The translations under genes were made by a program, and so were the position numbers. The notes under the pieces were generated by a model that was given only the letters and a program-made list of their open reading frames with translations, did no database searches and was not told the origin of the DNA. Positions 45,501 to 55,600 of a DNA stretch of 63,271 nucleotides are shown one piece after another (position 1 is the first letter of the stretch; each line of letters begins with the position of its first letter). This DNA comes from Pilasporangium apinafurcum (lineage: Eukaryota; Oomycota; Peronosporomycetes; Pythiales; Pythiaceae): NCBI GenBank assembly GCA_001600495.1, contig BCKE01000044.1, positions 82,561-145,831 of the forward strand, read 5' to 3'.

Positions 45501-46056
45501 GTGTGTTAGACGGATCGATGACCGATCTCTGTTGTCTTTTCATTCGATCTTTCTTCTGATCAATGTTGCTAGCGGTAGAAATCGATAACTCGTCATCAAA
45601 TTTAACTGTTAGTGATTCATGCTCCGTTTGGTTATCTGAATCTCTAGTTTTCGTGCTGCTCAGGGTAATTCCATTGGTTTTCAGACGTTCAACAGCAGCA
45701 TCTGGTGGTGGTGCTGAGCTATTTTCACAATTTGCGCCATACAACTGCCGCCATAGAGACTGCAAATGTATTTGCACACGGTGCTTCGATCTCACAATCC
45801 ATGCACCAGTCAGGCCAGACACCGAGAAATCAGTCCGCAATATCCCATAGAGCACCAGCAACCCTACCAATGGATAGAGCAGTTCTGCCAAATACACTAT
45901 CAGTCCACCAAACGCCACAGATGCTACCGCTACTATCATGGCAACGCTGGATGTAGGAGATATGTCGCGTGCACCGCGCATCGTTCGTCCAGCTTTATCT
46001 GCCATGATAGCAGCGCCAGCGAACACGAACGAATGTTCGTAACTCTTCAACTTCAC
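42520..46056 (-). CDS. DUF1769 - PH - DUF547 multidomain protein, 1178 aa
   Basis: Single exon. Residues ~38-75 contain two hydrophobic stretches ('AMIVAVASVAFGGLIVYLAE', 'PLVGLLVLYGIL') that may anchor the protein in a membrane. Residues ~230-480 match the DUF1769 style: 'GKLLFLLKGMDGGGAYAHLFSGKRRLFWVQMQVRFKKPP', 'GGEVSRPMNLGF', 'FHFHSYFIDFTTWKLQNVPG', 'LSSFWDDMPLRI'. Residues ~745-860 form a PH domain ('WITMDKYHRVLRFFRMM', 'HHVAFSTREERDRWLVAIRRSI'). Residues ~960-1115 are a DUF547 domain ('DERKVFFLNLYHLMLLHARV', 'YNIGGIVFSLAEIEHCIIR', 'DVRLNFALNC', 'IVYLPKNCDWYREDF'). The likely true start is ATG 46005 (MADKAGRTMRGARD), 17 codons in. Membrane- or phosphoinositide-linked role inferred; no known activity. 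Confidence 0.8.
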   Translation of the reverse strand: MKLKSYEHSFVFAGAAIMADKAGRTMRGARDISPTSSVAMIVAVASVAFGGLIVYLAELLYPLVGLLVLYGILRTDFSVSGLTGAWIVRSKHRVQIHLQSLWRQLYGANCENSSAPPPDAAVERLKTNGITLSSTKTRDSDNQTEHESLTVKFDDELSISTASNIDQKKDRMKRQQRSVIDPSNTPTLRITDLGIDASGSPITRDTGNSHANSEIMIVEPNSEMPYEFENEFVQGKLLFLLKGMDGGGAYAHLFSGKRRLFWVQMQVRFKKPPAGILYIGGEVSRPMNLGFFTGGFAKIILGVLQSLVRGLHYGFGLMYPDDVATQEDEELPHICFPLYTAVDQFVCTPQGQEPPTLGMLDFGEPQMDSLTRRKSGDAFYAYNTMDTYSFHFHSYFIDFTTWKLQNVPGMKNIGLSSFWDDMPLRIVAYSLKDGARAEGNSTRNSDERDTKKIFHSLSSKKYMFCFELSHKLQHQLDIYSVADSYGENEDSSCSIHDEATISQLKALNTELRRYEFSISVWFEYLCSTNFHHERRVGYVLMVREFDCPIGDEAEDAGGDSKSSKRVLKAEYMVLHTAFVVFAPLVVIQHELGKRRRSSSSTKRFPFNHRTKPLEECISIRSEWDKSIKIEEERRFVEQELRRLSSYSANNLPCSIHARQLITAQSALLELLQIKATSLRGEWKFLSPSFRSRSSSDCLGNSSFHYNEDTRQDCSGVTNTDPHASSQVVRTITPTHWRNEWITMDKYHRVLRFFRMMKSSPLFTISMANVLQVEKGFGDADVSERGRFSECEDDRYPHSELFWLQLVALEKCHHVAFSTREERDRWLVAIRRSIHAALKDNQVPVLAQPILNVSQHVTMDAFSSGTSRKRFILNDRCNSFLHTRCSSLLSSHMEQQNQQSPNQLVAKYLHRVLHIQSICLEANSIKELFGFMEDVETLKWLCIRSLQYNEDERKVFFLNLYHLMLLHARVLGFLPRSKTQWSKFFNGICYNIGGIVFSLAEIEHCIIRAPMASLRHVIAKLVIPKWQPSDERQLYRLTHKDVRLNFALNCLTKSCWDAVMIYDTDSINAQLDRAVQETVGLSVSYDRESRIVYLPKNCDWYREDFSELSPPSKGPSPAATLCWVMKYLRGQKRQLLEYVWERQETLITKYKYTKYDYHFHESVHKASLERDGDGDKSSS

Positions 46057-46573
46057 AATTGTTGCTGACGTAACTCAAACACACTCAGAAATTGTTCACC
46101 TATTGGATGTATAATTATTTCGTATAAACTAATGAGTGCGGAATCTTAAACTGATATCTTAATTTACACAGTCATGATTGGTAGATAATAAATTTTACTA
46201 AATGAGTACTGCATTATTTTTATCCAATAATCATAATGTACCTCAATTACTCAACTAGCAAAAGAAGACATTCACGACTTTCCATCCCTGTCAAAATCGT
46301 TTTATTATTTTTTTACCAATCATCTGCCAAGATTCAAATAAGCTACTGCCACAAAATGTGTAACATCAATTCGCACAATCCAGAATCAGATGCACAAATT
46401 AGGTTTTGGTTAGACTCACATTGAAATAATTACCTAAATAGAACGTACCGTGAAATCGGCACCGTTAAGGACACGAAAGGTCGTGCATATCCTTGAACTC
46501 ATAACGTTAGAAGCAGTCTCCCTCTCTCTTCTAAACGCACTGCCACTATCACCGTGGTCCATCGAGCGTAATT
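46057..46573. other. Divergent intergenic region
   Basis: About 515 bp, AT-rich, between divergently transcribed genes. Promoters of both are expected here; no specific motif assigned. Confidence 0.5.
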
Positions 46574-47736
46574 ATGAAGCTTTGTGAGGCTTATGCTGCG
46601 TTGGAGCTGTCATCGGACGCGTCGGAGGATGATGTGAAGCAAGCGTACCGAAAGTTGGCACTGCGTGTGCATCCAGACAAAAACCCACACAACACCAATG
46701 CGACTGAGGAATTTCAGAAAATCTCAGCTGCATATAAGCGCATTTGCGATTATCGCTGTCGAAATCAGAAAACCAGCAGATTCAGGGATGGGCATCCTGA
46801 TGTTTTATTTGATTGGGACAGTGACGAGGACGACAACGACGACGCGATGGATCTCTCGTTTGAAGACATGCTGTTTATGTTTCAGATGATGTTCGCCCAT
46901 AACAATCATCTTCCAAAGCATAAGAATACAAAGACAAGGATGTCGTCATCAAAACCACCTAGGACTGGATGCGGAAAGAAGAAGACACCAAGAGTGAATA
47001 TTAACTCTAGAAAGAAGAACAAGCAACAATATCCGTTTGGATTCCCTTCATCATCGACGTTTTTTGACCCTGATATGATGGCGATGTTTGGTGGGAATCC
47101 ATTTGACATGGAAACGGAATTGTAAGATGAGTGGCTATATGTATATCTTGATCGCTATAACTGGTGCTAATTGCATATATTACGTGTTAGAGATGATATG
47201 GAGCGCGATTTCAAGCAGATGGAAAGCTTCCTGCAAGGGTCTTTCGCCTATTTTCCTATTGGTAGCGATGATGATGGTGATGATGACAGCAGCACGTATA
47301 GTGACAGTGAAGAAGACGAACAAGTAAACCCAAGCAGCAAACAAACATCTTTGCAACCGAACATGCCATCATATGATTCGAATCAAAGACAACAGGAACC
47401 CGAGAGCGATCAGTTGCCACTAACAGTGGGTGCACATGTGCGCGTGTATGGCAAACATACAGGAGTACGTACGGCAAAAAAACCACAGTCATAAATCCCA
47501 TGGCTCTACACCTAGAGAGACTAAATGTTGACGACTAAGTAATGTTTGTGTTCGTGTACTTCCAGATTGTCATGTTTATGGGACCCGTGCATTATGCCAA
47601 AGACAACTTTGTCGGCGTTTGCTTGCATGATCCTGTTGGGAAGAACAATGGCACGATTAAAGGCATCGAGTACTTTGTGTGTCCACCGAATCATGGGCTC
47701 ATGGTACGGCAACAAGACGTGCAAGTTATAGCATAA
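46574..47736 (+). CDS. DnaJ (J-domain) - CAP-Gly fusion protein, three exons, 330 aa
   Basis: Exons 46574-47121, 47191-47464 and 47566-47736 join in frame. A complete J domain is at the N-terminus ('LCEAYAALELSSDASEDDVKQAYRKLALRVHPDKNPHN...EEFQKISAAYKRI', HPD at 33-35), then an acidic patch, a Phe/Met-rich 'FEDMLFMFQMMF' helix and a basic Ser/Lys stretch. Exon 2 adds an acidic linker. The C-terminus is a full CAP-Gly domain: 'VGAHVRVYGKHTG|IVMFMGPVHYAKDNFVGVCLHDPVGKNNGTIKG..YFVCPPNHGLMVR', with GKNNG (299-303) in place of the usual GKNDG. J domains stimulate Hsp70; CAP-Gly domains bind the EEY/F tails of tubulin or EB1. The pair suggests an Hsp70 co-chaperone on microtubules or in tubulin folding. 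The fusion is supported by three in-phase splice junctions. Confidence 0.85.
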
Positions 47737-48486
47737 TCACGATATGGCAAAGACAGAGCAGAAACTATATAGAGGCGGTTATAGATTGCAAATCAGCGCT
47801 GTTATGTGATGTCAGTTCATCTTGAATCATCATTGCGATCGTTTCGATTTTCTTTGTGCCCATCTTCTAGTCCAATGCTCGTGTGAGGCACTACTACCAC
47901 TAACCAAACCATACAGTAGACGGCGAGAGACACTCTGTGTAAACTACCAGCACAATCCATACAATGAGAGGTCAAATAGAGAAGAAGAGAACATGCCCAA
48001 TGGTAATTGTACACTTTGCAATGAGAGCTGCTTGATGAACAACAGGAATGTACCCATTTTGATCTACAATGGTACAAAAAGGTTACAACCACTGGCACAT
48101 TCAATCTTCTAACCCCGCTACATCAAAGTTAAATACAAAAAATGTATTGGACGTGATTGTAACCACAATCAACAGATGGTATTAGCCATGGTTACACCTC
48201 TCGCATAATTTTTTGGCGTTTTGGAACCATTGATGGCGCCATGTTCCGCTTAGCAACGTGTCGTCTCCTTCGATCTCTGTATGGATCAGCATCTACACCC
48301 AATTGCTACCACTGAACAGCCCTCAAGATGACGCCAGGATATCCATCGAGCTCTTCGGCTTCTCCACTCCTTCCTGCCGCCAGGGACGACAGTTGGAATC
48401 AGTCGCCATCGCAAATTCTACTGCTTCGAATTTGATGATACCAGTCTTCAATCTTCGTCCAAGTCGTCAACTTCATTCTATCTGAG
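47737..48486. other. Intergenic stretch, no gene seen
   Basis: About 750 bp. Short overlapping frames on both strands (47817-48112, 48258-48485) lack any domain. The end contains TTCATTCTATC close to the ABCB start, a weak initiator match. Confidence 0.45.
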
Positions 48487-51400
48487 ATGAAGGTCACGCC
48501 ACCAACTATGACGGACCCAGTACTGCATAATGACTGCGTGTCGTCAATCCACTACGTGCAAGTTGAGTCCCCTAGACAATCCATTAATAATACAAGCAAT
48601 GTCTCCACCATCATCGATACCAGCAAGCGCAATGACGACACCACCGCATCATCCTCAAGCATCGCCTTTTTCGAATTATATCGCTTTGCAACCACTGTCG
48701 ATCTCATCATCATTGCGCTAGGGGTGGTCGCAGCCGCGCTCAATGGCGCGCTCTTCCCGTGTATGGCGCTGGTCTTTGGTTCGGCCATCGCTGCATTTAC
48801 GCCTTTCGATCAATCTGCCGTGAACGACGCTGCATTAGAGTTCTTTTATATCGCCATCGCGCTTTTCATCACGGATTTCGCTGCTTATGTCTGCTTTACC
48901 TACACTGCCGAACGGCAAATGAAGGCGTTGCGAGAGCAAACACTCGACCATTTGCTGCATTTGGACCTCGCGTGGTTTGATCAGAACAATCAGGATTTGT
49001 TGCAATTTGCAAGCCGAATCACAGGCGACACTGAGCAGATTAAGCAAGGGATGGGCCAAAAATGCGGTGATGCGATCAAGTTTATTGGGCAGTTTGTCGC
49101 CGGGTACGTTATCGGATTTGTGAAACTCTGGGACTTGGCGCTTGTCATGTGCTGCGTCACGCCACTGTCAGTGCTTACGCTATCTTATCTGCTTGATTCG
49201 CTGCGCATTTTGGCTGTACAATCGCAGCAGTTGTATGCAGATGCCGATGCAATTGCAGAAGAAGCGTTGAGTGCTATGCGCACGGTCGCGTCGTTGAACG
49301 CCGAGGCGCACGCGATTGCGAACTACAATAGCAAGACCGCGACAGTGGAGCGCACCAAGATTGCATTTTTCAAGAAAGCGGCAGCAATCAACGGTGTGTT
49401 TTCCGGGAGTTTGTGGCTTATGTATGCCGTGGGGCTCTGGTATGGCGGCAAGAAAGTGTATGAGAACGATGCAACTCCACAAGCGGTCATGCAGACGTTC
49501 TTTGGGCTACTGCTTGGGACGATGTCCATTGGTCAGATCTCACCTAATATCTCTGCGATTGCAGAAGCGCGAGGCACAGCAGCGAGGATGTTTGCTATTT
49601 TGGCGATCCCATCAACCATCAGCACCAGAAGCAAGCCTTCTAGTGGATCGACTGGCGACAATCATGAAGCTACAGGGATGATCCCAATGTCTTGTGTGGG
49701 TACAATCGAGGCCATTGATCTGCGATTCGCCTACCCGAGTCGGCCAGAGGCGCTCATCTTGAATGGCTACAGCCTCATGATCCAGAGCGGCGAGAAAGTA
49801 GCGCTTGTGGGTCCCAGTGGCGGAGGTAAAAGCACGTTAATCGCGTTGTTGGAGCGGTTCTATGATCCGCAATGTGGAGAACTTCGACTCGATGGCTGTA
49901 ATATCCAAAATCTTAATGTGCAATGGCTTAGACAACAGATTGGCGTGGTTTCGCAAGAGCCAGTGCTGTTTCACACCACTCTCTTTGAGAACATTGCCGC
50001 TGGGATCGCTCATCATAGACGCACAAGTGACCCAATCATAGAGCAAATAATTCAAGAAAAGGTCGTGGCAGCGGCGCAAATGGCGGACGCACATGAGTTC
50101 ATTATGGCTCTACCGCAGCAGTACAATACGCTGGTCGGTGGCAGTGGGAATAATGGCTCAACAGCACTCTCTGGTGGTCAAAAGCAGCGGATAGCCATTG
50201 CGAGAGCATTGATACGAGAACCGAAGATTCTAATACTGGATGAAGCCACGAGCGCGTTGGATGCCGCCAGTGAAAGTATGGTGCAAGAAACACTGGATGC
50301 ACTGATGGCCACAACCAAAATGACGACTATCATGATTGCACATCGGCTCAGCGCAGTACGCAAAGCTGGTAAAATCGTTGTGATCGATGCGGGAAAAGTG
50401 GTAGAAATGGGCGTACACGAGACACTGATGCAGATCCAGAATGGTGTGTATCACAAATTGTATACAATGCAGCAACAAGAACAACAGCATGAGCACCAAG
50501 ATGTCGTAGTCGTTGATGCTGATGAAAAACTACAAGTCGTTGAAAAGCAAGTAAAATACATAGAGCAAGTGAACGAATGTGCTCCACTCGATCTAGAGCT
50601 ACAGCAAGATTCATTATCGGCCAGCACCCACCTTCTGAGGAGTTCTATTCCCATTTTAGTGTCGACAAGTGAACTAGACGGTCCAGATGAAGACCTGAAT
50701 ACCAAGATGCAACCAATTCCAGTCACAAAATTCACAGTGCGTGATGCCATGGCACTCAGTCGCCCTGAAAGCTGGTATTTTTTCACGGGTATGGCCGTTG
50801 CGGCTGTTCACGGACTGGGACTGCCAATCTCTGCGATCTTCATCAGCGAACTAGTCGCGACCATGTCGGCCGAGTACGCCGAGTTCCAAGCGTCTGATAA
50901 TAACGAAATGGACGTCCTGCATCTCCAAGAGAAATTAAAACCCACAGTCATCACTGTGGGTGCACTTTACATCGTTGGTGCGTGTGCCTTGTGTTTTCTG
51001 CATGGCACGCAGATCTATTGCTTCCGGTACATGGCTGAGAAACTCACGTTCCGCTTACAAGACATGCATTTCCGTGCGCTAATGAAGCAAAACATTGGGT
51101 TCTTCGACATCCAGCCATACAACGCGGCGAGTAAATTGTCATCCGAGTTGGCCATGTTTGCCGCGAAAGTGTCGCTGATCTCAGGGGATTCACAAGGACG
51201 GATGTTGCAGGCAATTGTCACGTTAATTGCAGCCATTGCGATATCCTTTGCGAGCGGTAGTTGGCTCCTGACGCTCATGATACTTGCGGTGTTTCCTTTA
51301 ATTATCACGGGCGAAGTCATCCGTGCAAGGCACATGAAACACTCTGGAAGTAGATGTGGTTGGTCCGAAAAAGATCTTTCCATTGCCGGAGCCCACGCCG

Positions 51401-52662
51401 CCGAGGCGTTGAGCAACATCCACACTATCGCAGCACTAGGTCTAGAGAAGCAATGGGGTGCCAAATTTGCTGAGCTGTTGGAGAAATTGCTGCGGCGTGG
51501 CCAACAAGAAGCGAGAACAAATGGAGTGGCTGTGGGATTCAGTTCGTTTATCATGTTTGCAGTCTATGCGCTCGTGTTCTGGTACGGTGGCGTGCTCGTA
51601 CACAAGGGGGACATCACGTTCCACCAGTTGCTGCGTTCATTAATGACCGTGATGATGTCCTCTCAAGGACTGGGCTTTGCGGTGGCGTGGTTATTGGAGA
51701 CAGATCATGCGCTCGAGGCTGGTGCTGCCATTTTTGCACTGAGGGATCGTCAGCACCCAATCATCGAGGCAGCAATGAATAATAGTGACCAGGTATCTAT
51801 GGATATCAAAGGCAAATTGGAGTTTCAGGACGTCATGTTTGCCTACCCAACTCGCCCAAGTATGACAGTGCTCAACAACTTCACGCTAACAATCGAAGCT
51901 GGTCAAACGGTAGCGTTCTGTGGACCAAGCGGTGGTGGCAAAAGCACCGTCTTTGCATTGATCGAGCGGTTCTATGATCCAGTCCATGGTCGAGTGCTGC
52001 TGGACGGTCATGACCTAACAACACTCGATCTTAAGTGGCTACGTAGCCAAATTGGTCTCGTGGCGCAGGAGCCCACGCTCTTTCTCGGTACGATCGCCGA
52101 GAACATCGCCTATGGGCTGCTTGATAGCGAAAAGTCCATCTCTGCGCTGCGGAATCGACAAAAAATCGAACAAGCCGCAAAACGTGCGAACGCACATGCG
52201 TTTATTATGGCTCTACCTGATGGATATACGACCCAAGTGGGTATGAAAGGTAGCCAGTTGAGCGGCGGCCAGAAGCAGCGAATCGCATTAGCGCGAGCAA
52301 TTGTGCGGAATCCGCGAATCTTGCTGCTGGACGAGGCGACAAGTGGGTTGGATGCAGTGAACGAGCGGATCGTACAGGAAGCGTTAAATCAAGTGATCGA
52401 TTTCCGGAGGCACTGTAGTAGTAATGGGTGCTCAACACAGAAGCGTCCAACAACGTTGATCATTGGACATCGCCTTTCGACAATCCGCAATGCCGACAAG
52501 ATCTGTGTCATCAGCGAAAATAACATCGCAGAACAAGGTACACACCAGGAATTGCTTAGTCGAAATGGTATCTACACGCGGCTGGTACAGACAGATGCCG
52601 GCGAACCAACAACTACAGTTAGCAGGCAGGTAATTGCCGCCAAGTCGATAGAAGCGTCATAA
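48487..52662 (+). CDS. ABCB-type (P-glycoprotein/MDR-like) full ABC transporter, 1391 aa
   Basis: Single exon with two TMD-NBD halves. TMD1 (residues ~60-360) starts 'ELYRFATTVDLIIIALGVVAAALNGALFPCMALVFG'. NBD1 has Walker A GPSGGGKST near 441, Q-loop 'VSQEPVLFH', signature 'LSGGQKQRIAIARALI' near 561 and Walker B 'ILILDEATSALD' with 'IAHRLS'. TMD2 (~760-1090) and NBD2 follow with Walker A GPSGGGKST near 1149, 'LSGGQKQRIALARAIV' near 1257, 'LLLDEATSGLD' and 'IGHRLS'. Both nucleotide sites look complete. ABCB exporters pump hydrophobic compounds or lipids across the plasma membrane. ATG 48487 or the next one at 48508 could be used. The stop lies only 31 bp from the stop of the opposing WDR60-like gene. 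Confidence 0.95.
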   Translation: MKVTPPTMTDPVLHNDCVSSIHYVQVESPRQSINNTSNVSTIIDTSKRNDDTTASSSSIAFFELYRFATTVDLIIIALGVVAAALNGALFPCMALVFGSAIAAFTPFDQSAVNDAALEFFYIAIALFITDFAAYVCFTYTAERQMKALREQTLDHLLHLDLAWFDQNNQDLLQFASRITGDTEQIKQGMGQKCGDAIKFIGQFVAGYVIGFVKLWDLALVMCCVTPLSVLTLSYLLDSLRILAVQSQQLYADADAIAEEALSAMRTVASLNAEAHAIANYNSKTATVERTKIAFFKKAAAINGVFSGSLWLMYAVGLWYGGKKVYENDATPQAVMQTFFGLLLGTMSIGQISPNISAIAEARGTAARMFAILAIPSTISTRSKPSSGSTGDNHEATGMIPMSCVGTIEAIDLRFAYPSRPEALILNGYSLMIQSGEKVALVGPSGGGKSTLIALLERFYDPQCGELRLDGCNIQNLNVQWLRQQIGVVSQEPVLFHTTLFENIAAGIAHHRRTSDPIIEQIIQEKVVAAAQMADAHEFIMALPQQYNTLVGGSGNNGSTALSGGQKQRIAIARALIREPKILILDEATSALDAASESMVQETLDALMATTKMTTIMIAHRLSAVRKAGKIVVIDAGKVVEMGVHETLMQIQNGVYHKLYTMQQQEQQHEHQDVVVVDADEKLQVVEKQVKYIEQVNECAPLDLELQQDSLSASTHLLRSSIPILVSTSELDGPDEDLNTKMQPIPVTKFTVRDAMALSRPESWYFFTGMAVAAVHGLGLPISAIFISELVATMSAEYAEFQASDNNEMDVLHLQEKLKPTVITVGALYIVGACALCFLHGTQIYCFRYMAEKLTFRLQDMHFRALMKQNIGFFDIQPYNAASKLSSELAMFAAKVSLISGDSQGRMLQAIVTLIAAIAISFASGSWLLTLMILAVFPLIITGEVIRARHMKHSGSRCGWSEKDLSIAGAHAAEALSNIHTIAALGLEKQWGAKFAELLEKLLRRGQQEARTNGVAVGFSSFIMFAVYALVFWYGGVLVHKGDITFHQLLRSLMTVMMSSQGLGFAVAWLLETDHALEAGAAIFALRDRQHPIIEAAMNNSDQVSMDIKGKLEFQDVMFAYPTRPSMTVLNNFTLTIEAGQTVAFCGPSGGGKSTVFALIERFYDPVHGRVLLDGHDLTTLDLKWLRSQIGLVAQEPTLFLGTIAENIAYGLLDSEKSISALRNRQKIEQAAKRANAHAFIMALPDGYTTQVGMKGSQLSGGQKQRIALARAIVRNPRILLLDEATSGLDAVNERIVQEALNQVIDFRRHCSSNGCSTQKRPTTLIIGHRLSTIRNADKICVISENNIAEQGTHQELLSRNGIYTRLVQTDAGEPTTTVSRQVIAAKSIEAS

Positions 52663-52693
52663 CGAAGTCGGTGGAACGTAAAAAAGGATAGAA

Positions 52694-55600
52694 TCAAACT
52701 TCAATCAGTTCATGTTGACTCAGTGGCTGTAAATATCAGTTTTTTTCTTACCACTTGACCAAACACCAGGATAGGATGGTGTTTATACTATGGAACTGAG
52801 TACTTGCCTTACCTGCTGCTGCTCGTCATGGAATCGAGTAGTGAACTCCGGATTGAGTTCATACATCATGAACTGGAAGGGTGCGGCGTCTCCACATCGC
52901 CACGCTACAGCTGGGCGAGACGTCCGAATTTGATCCGATCTGAATTACAAAGTTGATGTCAGTATCAAAGCACCAGCAAAATATAAATCTTCCCCATCAA
53001 CAACGTACGAGAGAACAAGCGGATAGAGTTCCGATGCAAGCTCCACGGGTGAAATATCCTTTAGTGCATGAAGCTTACGCGTGAGCACGGGAGCCTACAA
53101 AAAAGCAGTTGCGTGTCCGTAAATCGAATAAAGTAATCCGAGGCACAAGGTTCCAGTAAAATGACGCAGATTACATTGGTTTGCGACAAAAGATCCCACA
53201 CCAGCACGAGAGCATTGGAGAACGAGGCCATAAATACGCCTGGTCGCGTTTTCGACCACTGGATAGCGCAGACGCTTACGCCAAATGGCATTTCTTCCCA
53301 CATGCTCAGACACGGCGAGATATTACAATGGAACAAGCTGCACACGCAACACCAAACCAAGTTAAAGAGACCTTTTTTAGCGATACCTGAAGTGTTTGAA
53401 CTGAAAGGAATACGCACCAAATGCTACCGTCCTCGTAGCCCGCGAGGAAATATTCGGGCTGGAACGGATGGAAGTCGATACAAACAACCCCAATCGCACT
53501 CACACCACCAAAGGCGGCGATATTATTGCTGTTGTCTCTTCGGTAATGCGTCGGGACGAGGGACTTATCTCCTTCTGCACCAGCAAAGCGATGACCATGC
53601 AGGAGTAAACCTGTGCGTGTACCTACGACAAACTGATTCGGATCATGTGGGAAGAACTGAAATGTCGTGGCGATTGGACCGATTTGGTTTGTCACGAATG
53701 GACTGGTGGATGGCGTGCGTCTCAATGCAGATGAAGATGATGAAGAGGTTCGCGCCATACCAGTTTTCTTACTGTTATTGACCTGGGATAATGGCACTAA
53801 GTACTGCTGCTGTGTGTCGATCCTGGCGTTCATGACCGTCTTAATGCGGCCACCGATCTCGACACATTTGTCTGCTAGCAAAGCGTCGTCACCTGCATCA
53901 AACTCAATGACACTCCAGATGATGAGAATGCCACGATCGTCCATGGACGCAAACTGGAATGATCTATTACTACTGCCCATCGCATTGCTTCCGCCCGCTA
54001 AATTGCGAGGTAGACCATCCAGTGCAACAATCGTCGATGTGTGCTGTGCCAGCGCCTTGTAATCGACTCCACACGTCGAATACGTCGGTGAATGGACACG
54101 GAGCCCGTCTTCGGTGCTCGTGACGATTGATGTTGATTGAGGACGGAGGTCCCAGATGTGGAGACTGCCATCTTCGGTGCCTGCGAGCACGAACAGATCG
54201 CGTGTTGGTGCAAGACATGTCGTGGTAATCAACCCTTCATTTTTCAGCACATGGAGCACCGAATTGGGCTGATTCACGTCCCAGACACAGGAAAGAGACT
54301 TGTTACGCCACATTTGGCTGCTGTTAACTTTCGCCTCTGAATCTGACTGGACGAGTCCATAGGACGTAACCAAGATATTTGAAACAACATGGGCAAATCG
54401 AATCGCGACCAAGTCACGTCCTCGTAACAAATTAGTCAACGATTCCAGATGTTTATCGGTCATCTGCTGTTTGTTCGGGACGATCTGTTTACCGGTCATC
54501 GAAGTCTGGCTCGTGATAGTCAGGCGTTTCCCATGTTTATCGTTGTGGCTTTTTCCGGTGCGCTCATCTTCGTGGCCATCTTGCTCTTGTTCACTGGCTA
54601 CAATGTTCTCTTCGGCCAAGATCTCGCAGACATAAGCGGCATGCTCCAGGAATTTAAAGAAGCGGACGGTCGACGTCGCATTTTGATCCTCTTCATCATT
54701 GTCCTCTCTATCCTGGTTTTTCCCACGATAGTATGCTGCTTTGCTGCCTGTATCCACCCCAATATCGTCAGGGAAATGCATGCTTTTGTCCTCTGAACGC
54801 GGTGGCTTCGTCTGCGTTGCCATTACTTTCGCACCTTCGCTCGCTTGCACAAATGCCTGACGGATCGTTCCCCTCCGTAATTTGTGCATTGCATATTCCT
54901 GCTCGCTTACAGGCGCTTGCTGGAAGAGTGAGCTTTTTTCCACGTCAAATCGGCGGGTCTCCAGGATTTCTTTGGCACGTTTCGCGCGTGGATCGATGGA
55001 TTGTTTCAGACCAGCGATTGATGAAGCAATCGACGTCTGTGGCTGTTGAGATGTTGACTTTGATGTTGACTTGGCTGTCAGTGGGGGAGCAGCGGAGCTG
55101 GACGATGGTGGGCGAGAGGATGCGGACGCCGAGAACTCCTTGCTTTCCGCTTGTAATGCCTGTTGAATCTTCCTGACTTCCAACTCATCCGCTTCGGCGC
55201 TGGGAATAGTGCTCTTGGTCCCTTTCGAAGTGGCTTTGGCTTTCGTCTGAGGTGCTTTTGCTACTGTAGGCGGCTTGTCGTCGGCTTCAAAGTCGTCCTC
55301 ATAGTTCTCGAACCCATCATCTCCGTACTCGTCGCCCTCGTCCGGTTCCTCTTCTTGACACTCTTCGGCGTTTGCATTCAGTGCTGCGAGCTGCTGTTTC
55401 TGCCGTAGTTCGCGCTGACGCTGTTCTTCTTGCCGTTGTGCATCTAGTAGCGCCTGTTTGGCGAGTTCCTCACGCTTCTTCTGCTCCTCCAGTTCTTTTG
55501 CGCGCTGTCGTTTGGCCTCACGCCGCGCAGCTTGCCGTTCTTTTTCAGCAGCGTCTGCCGCTGTGTCCTGTGGCTTTGGTGCCGTAGTGGTAGATTCTGC

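Noticed and set aside
53161-53781. 206-codon plus-strand frame
   Set aside because: Lies across exons and an intron of the WDR60-like gene on the other strand and has no domain.
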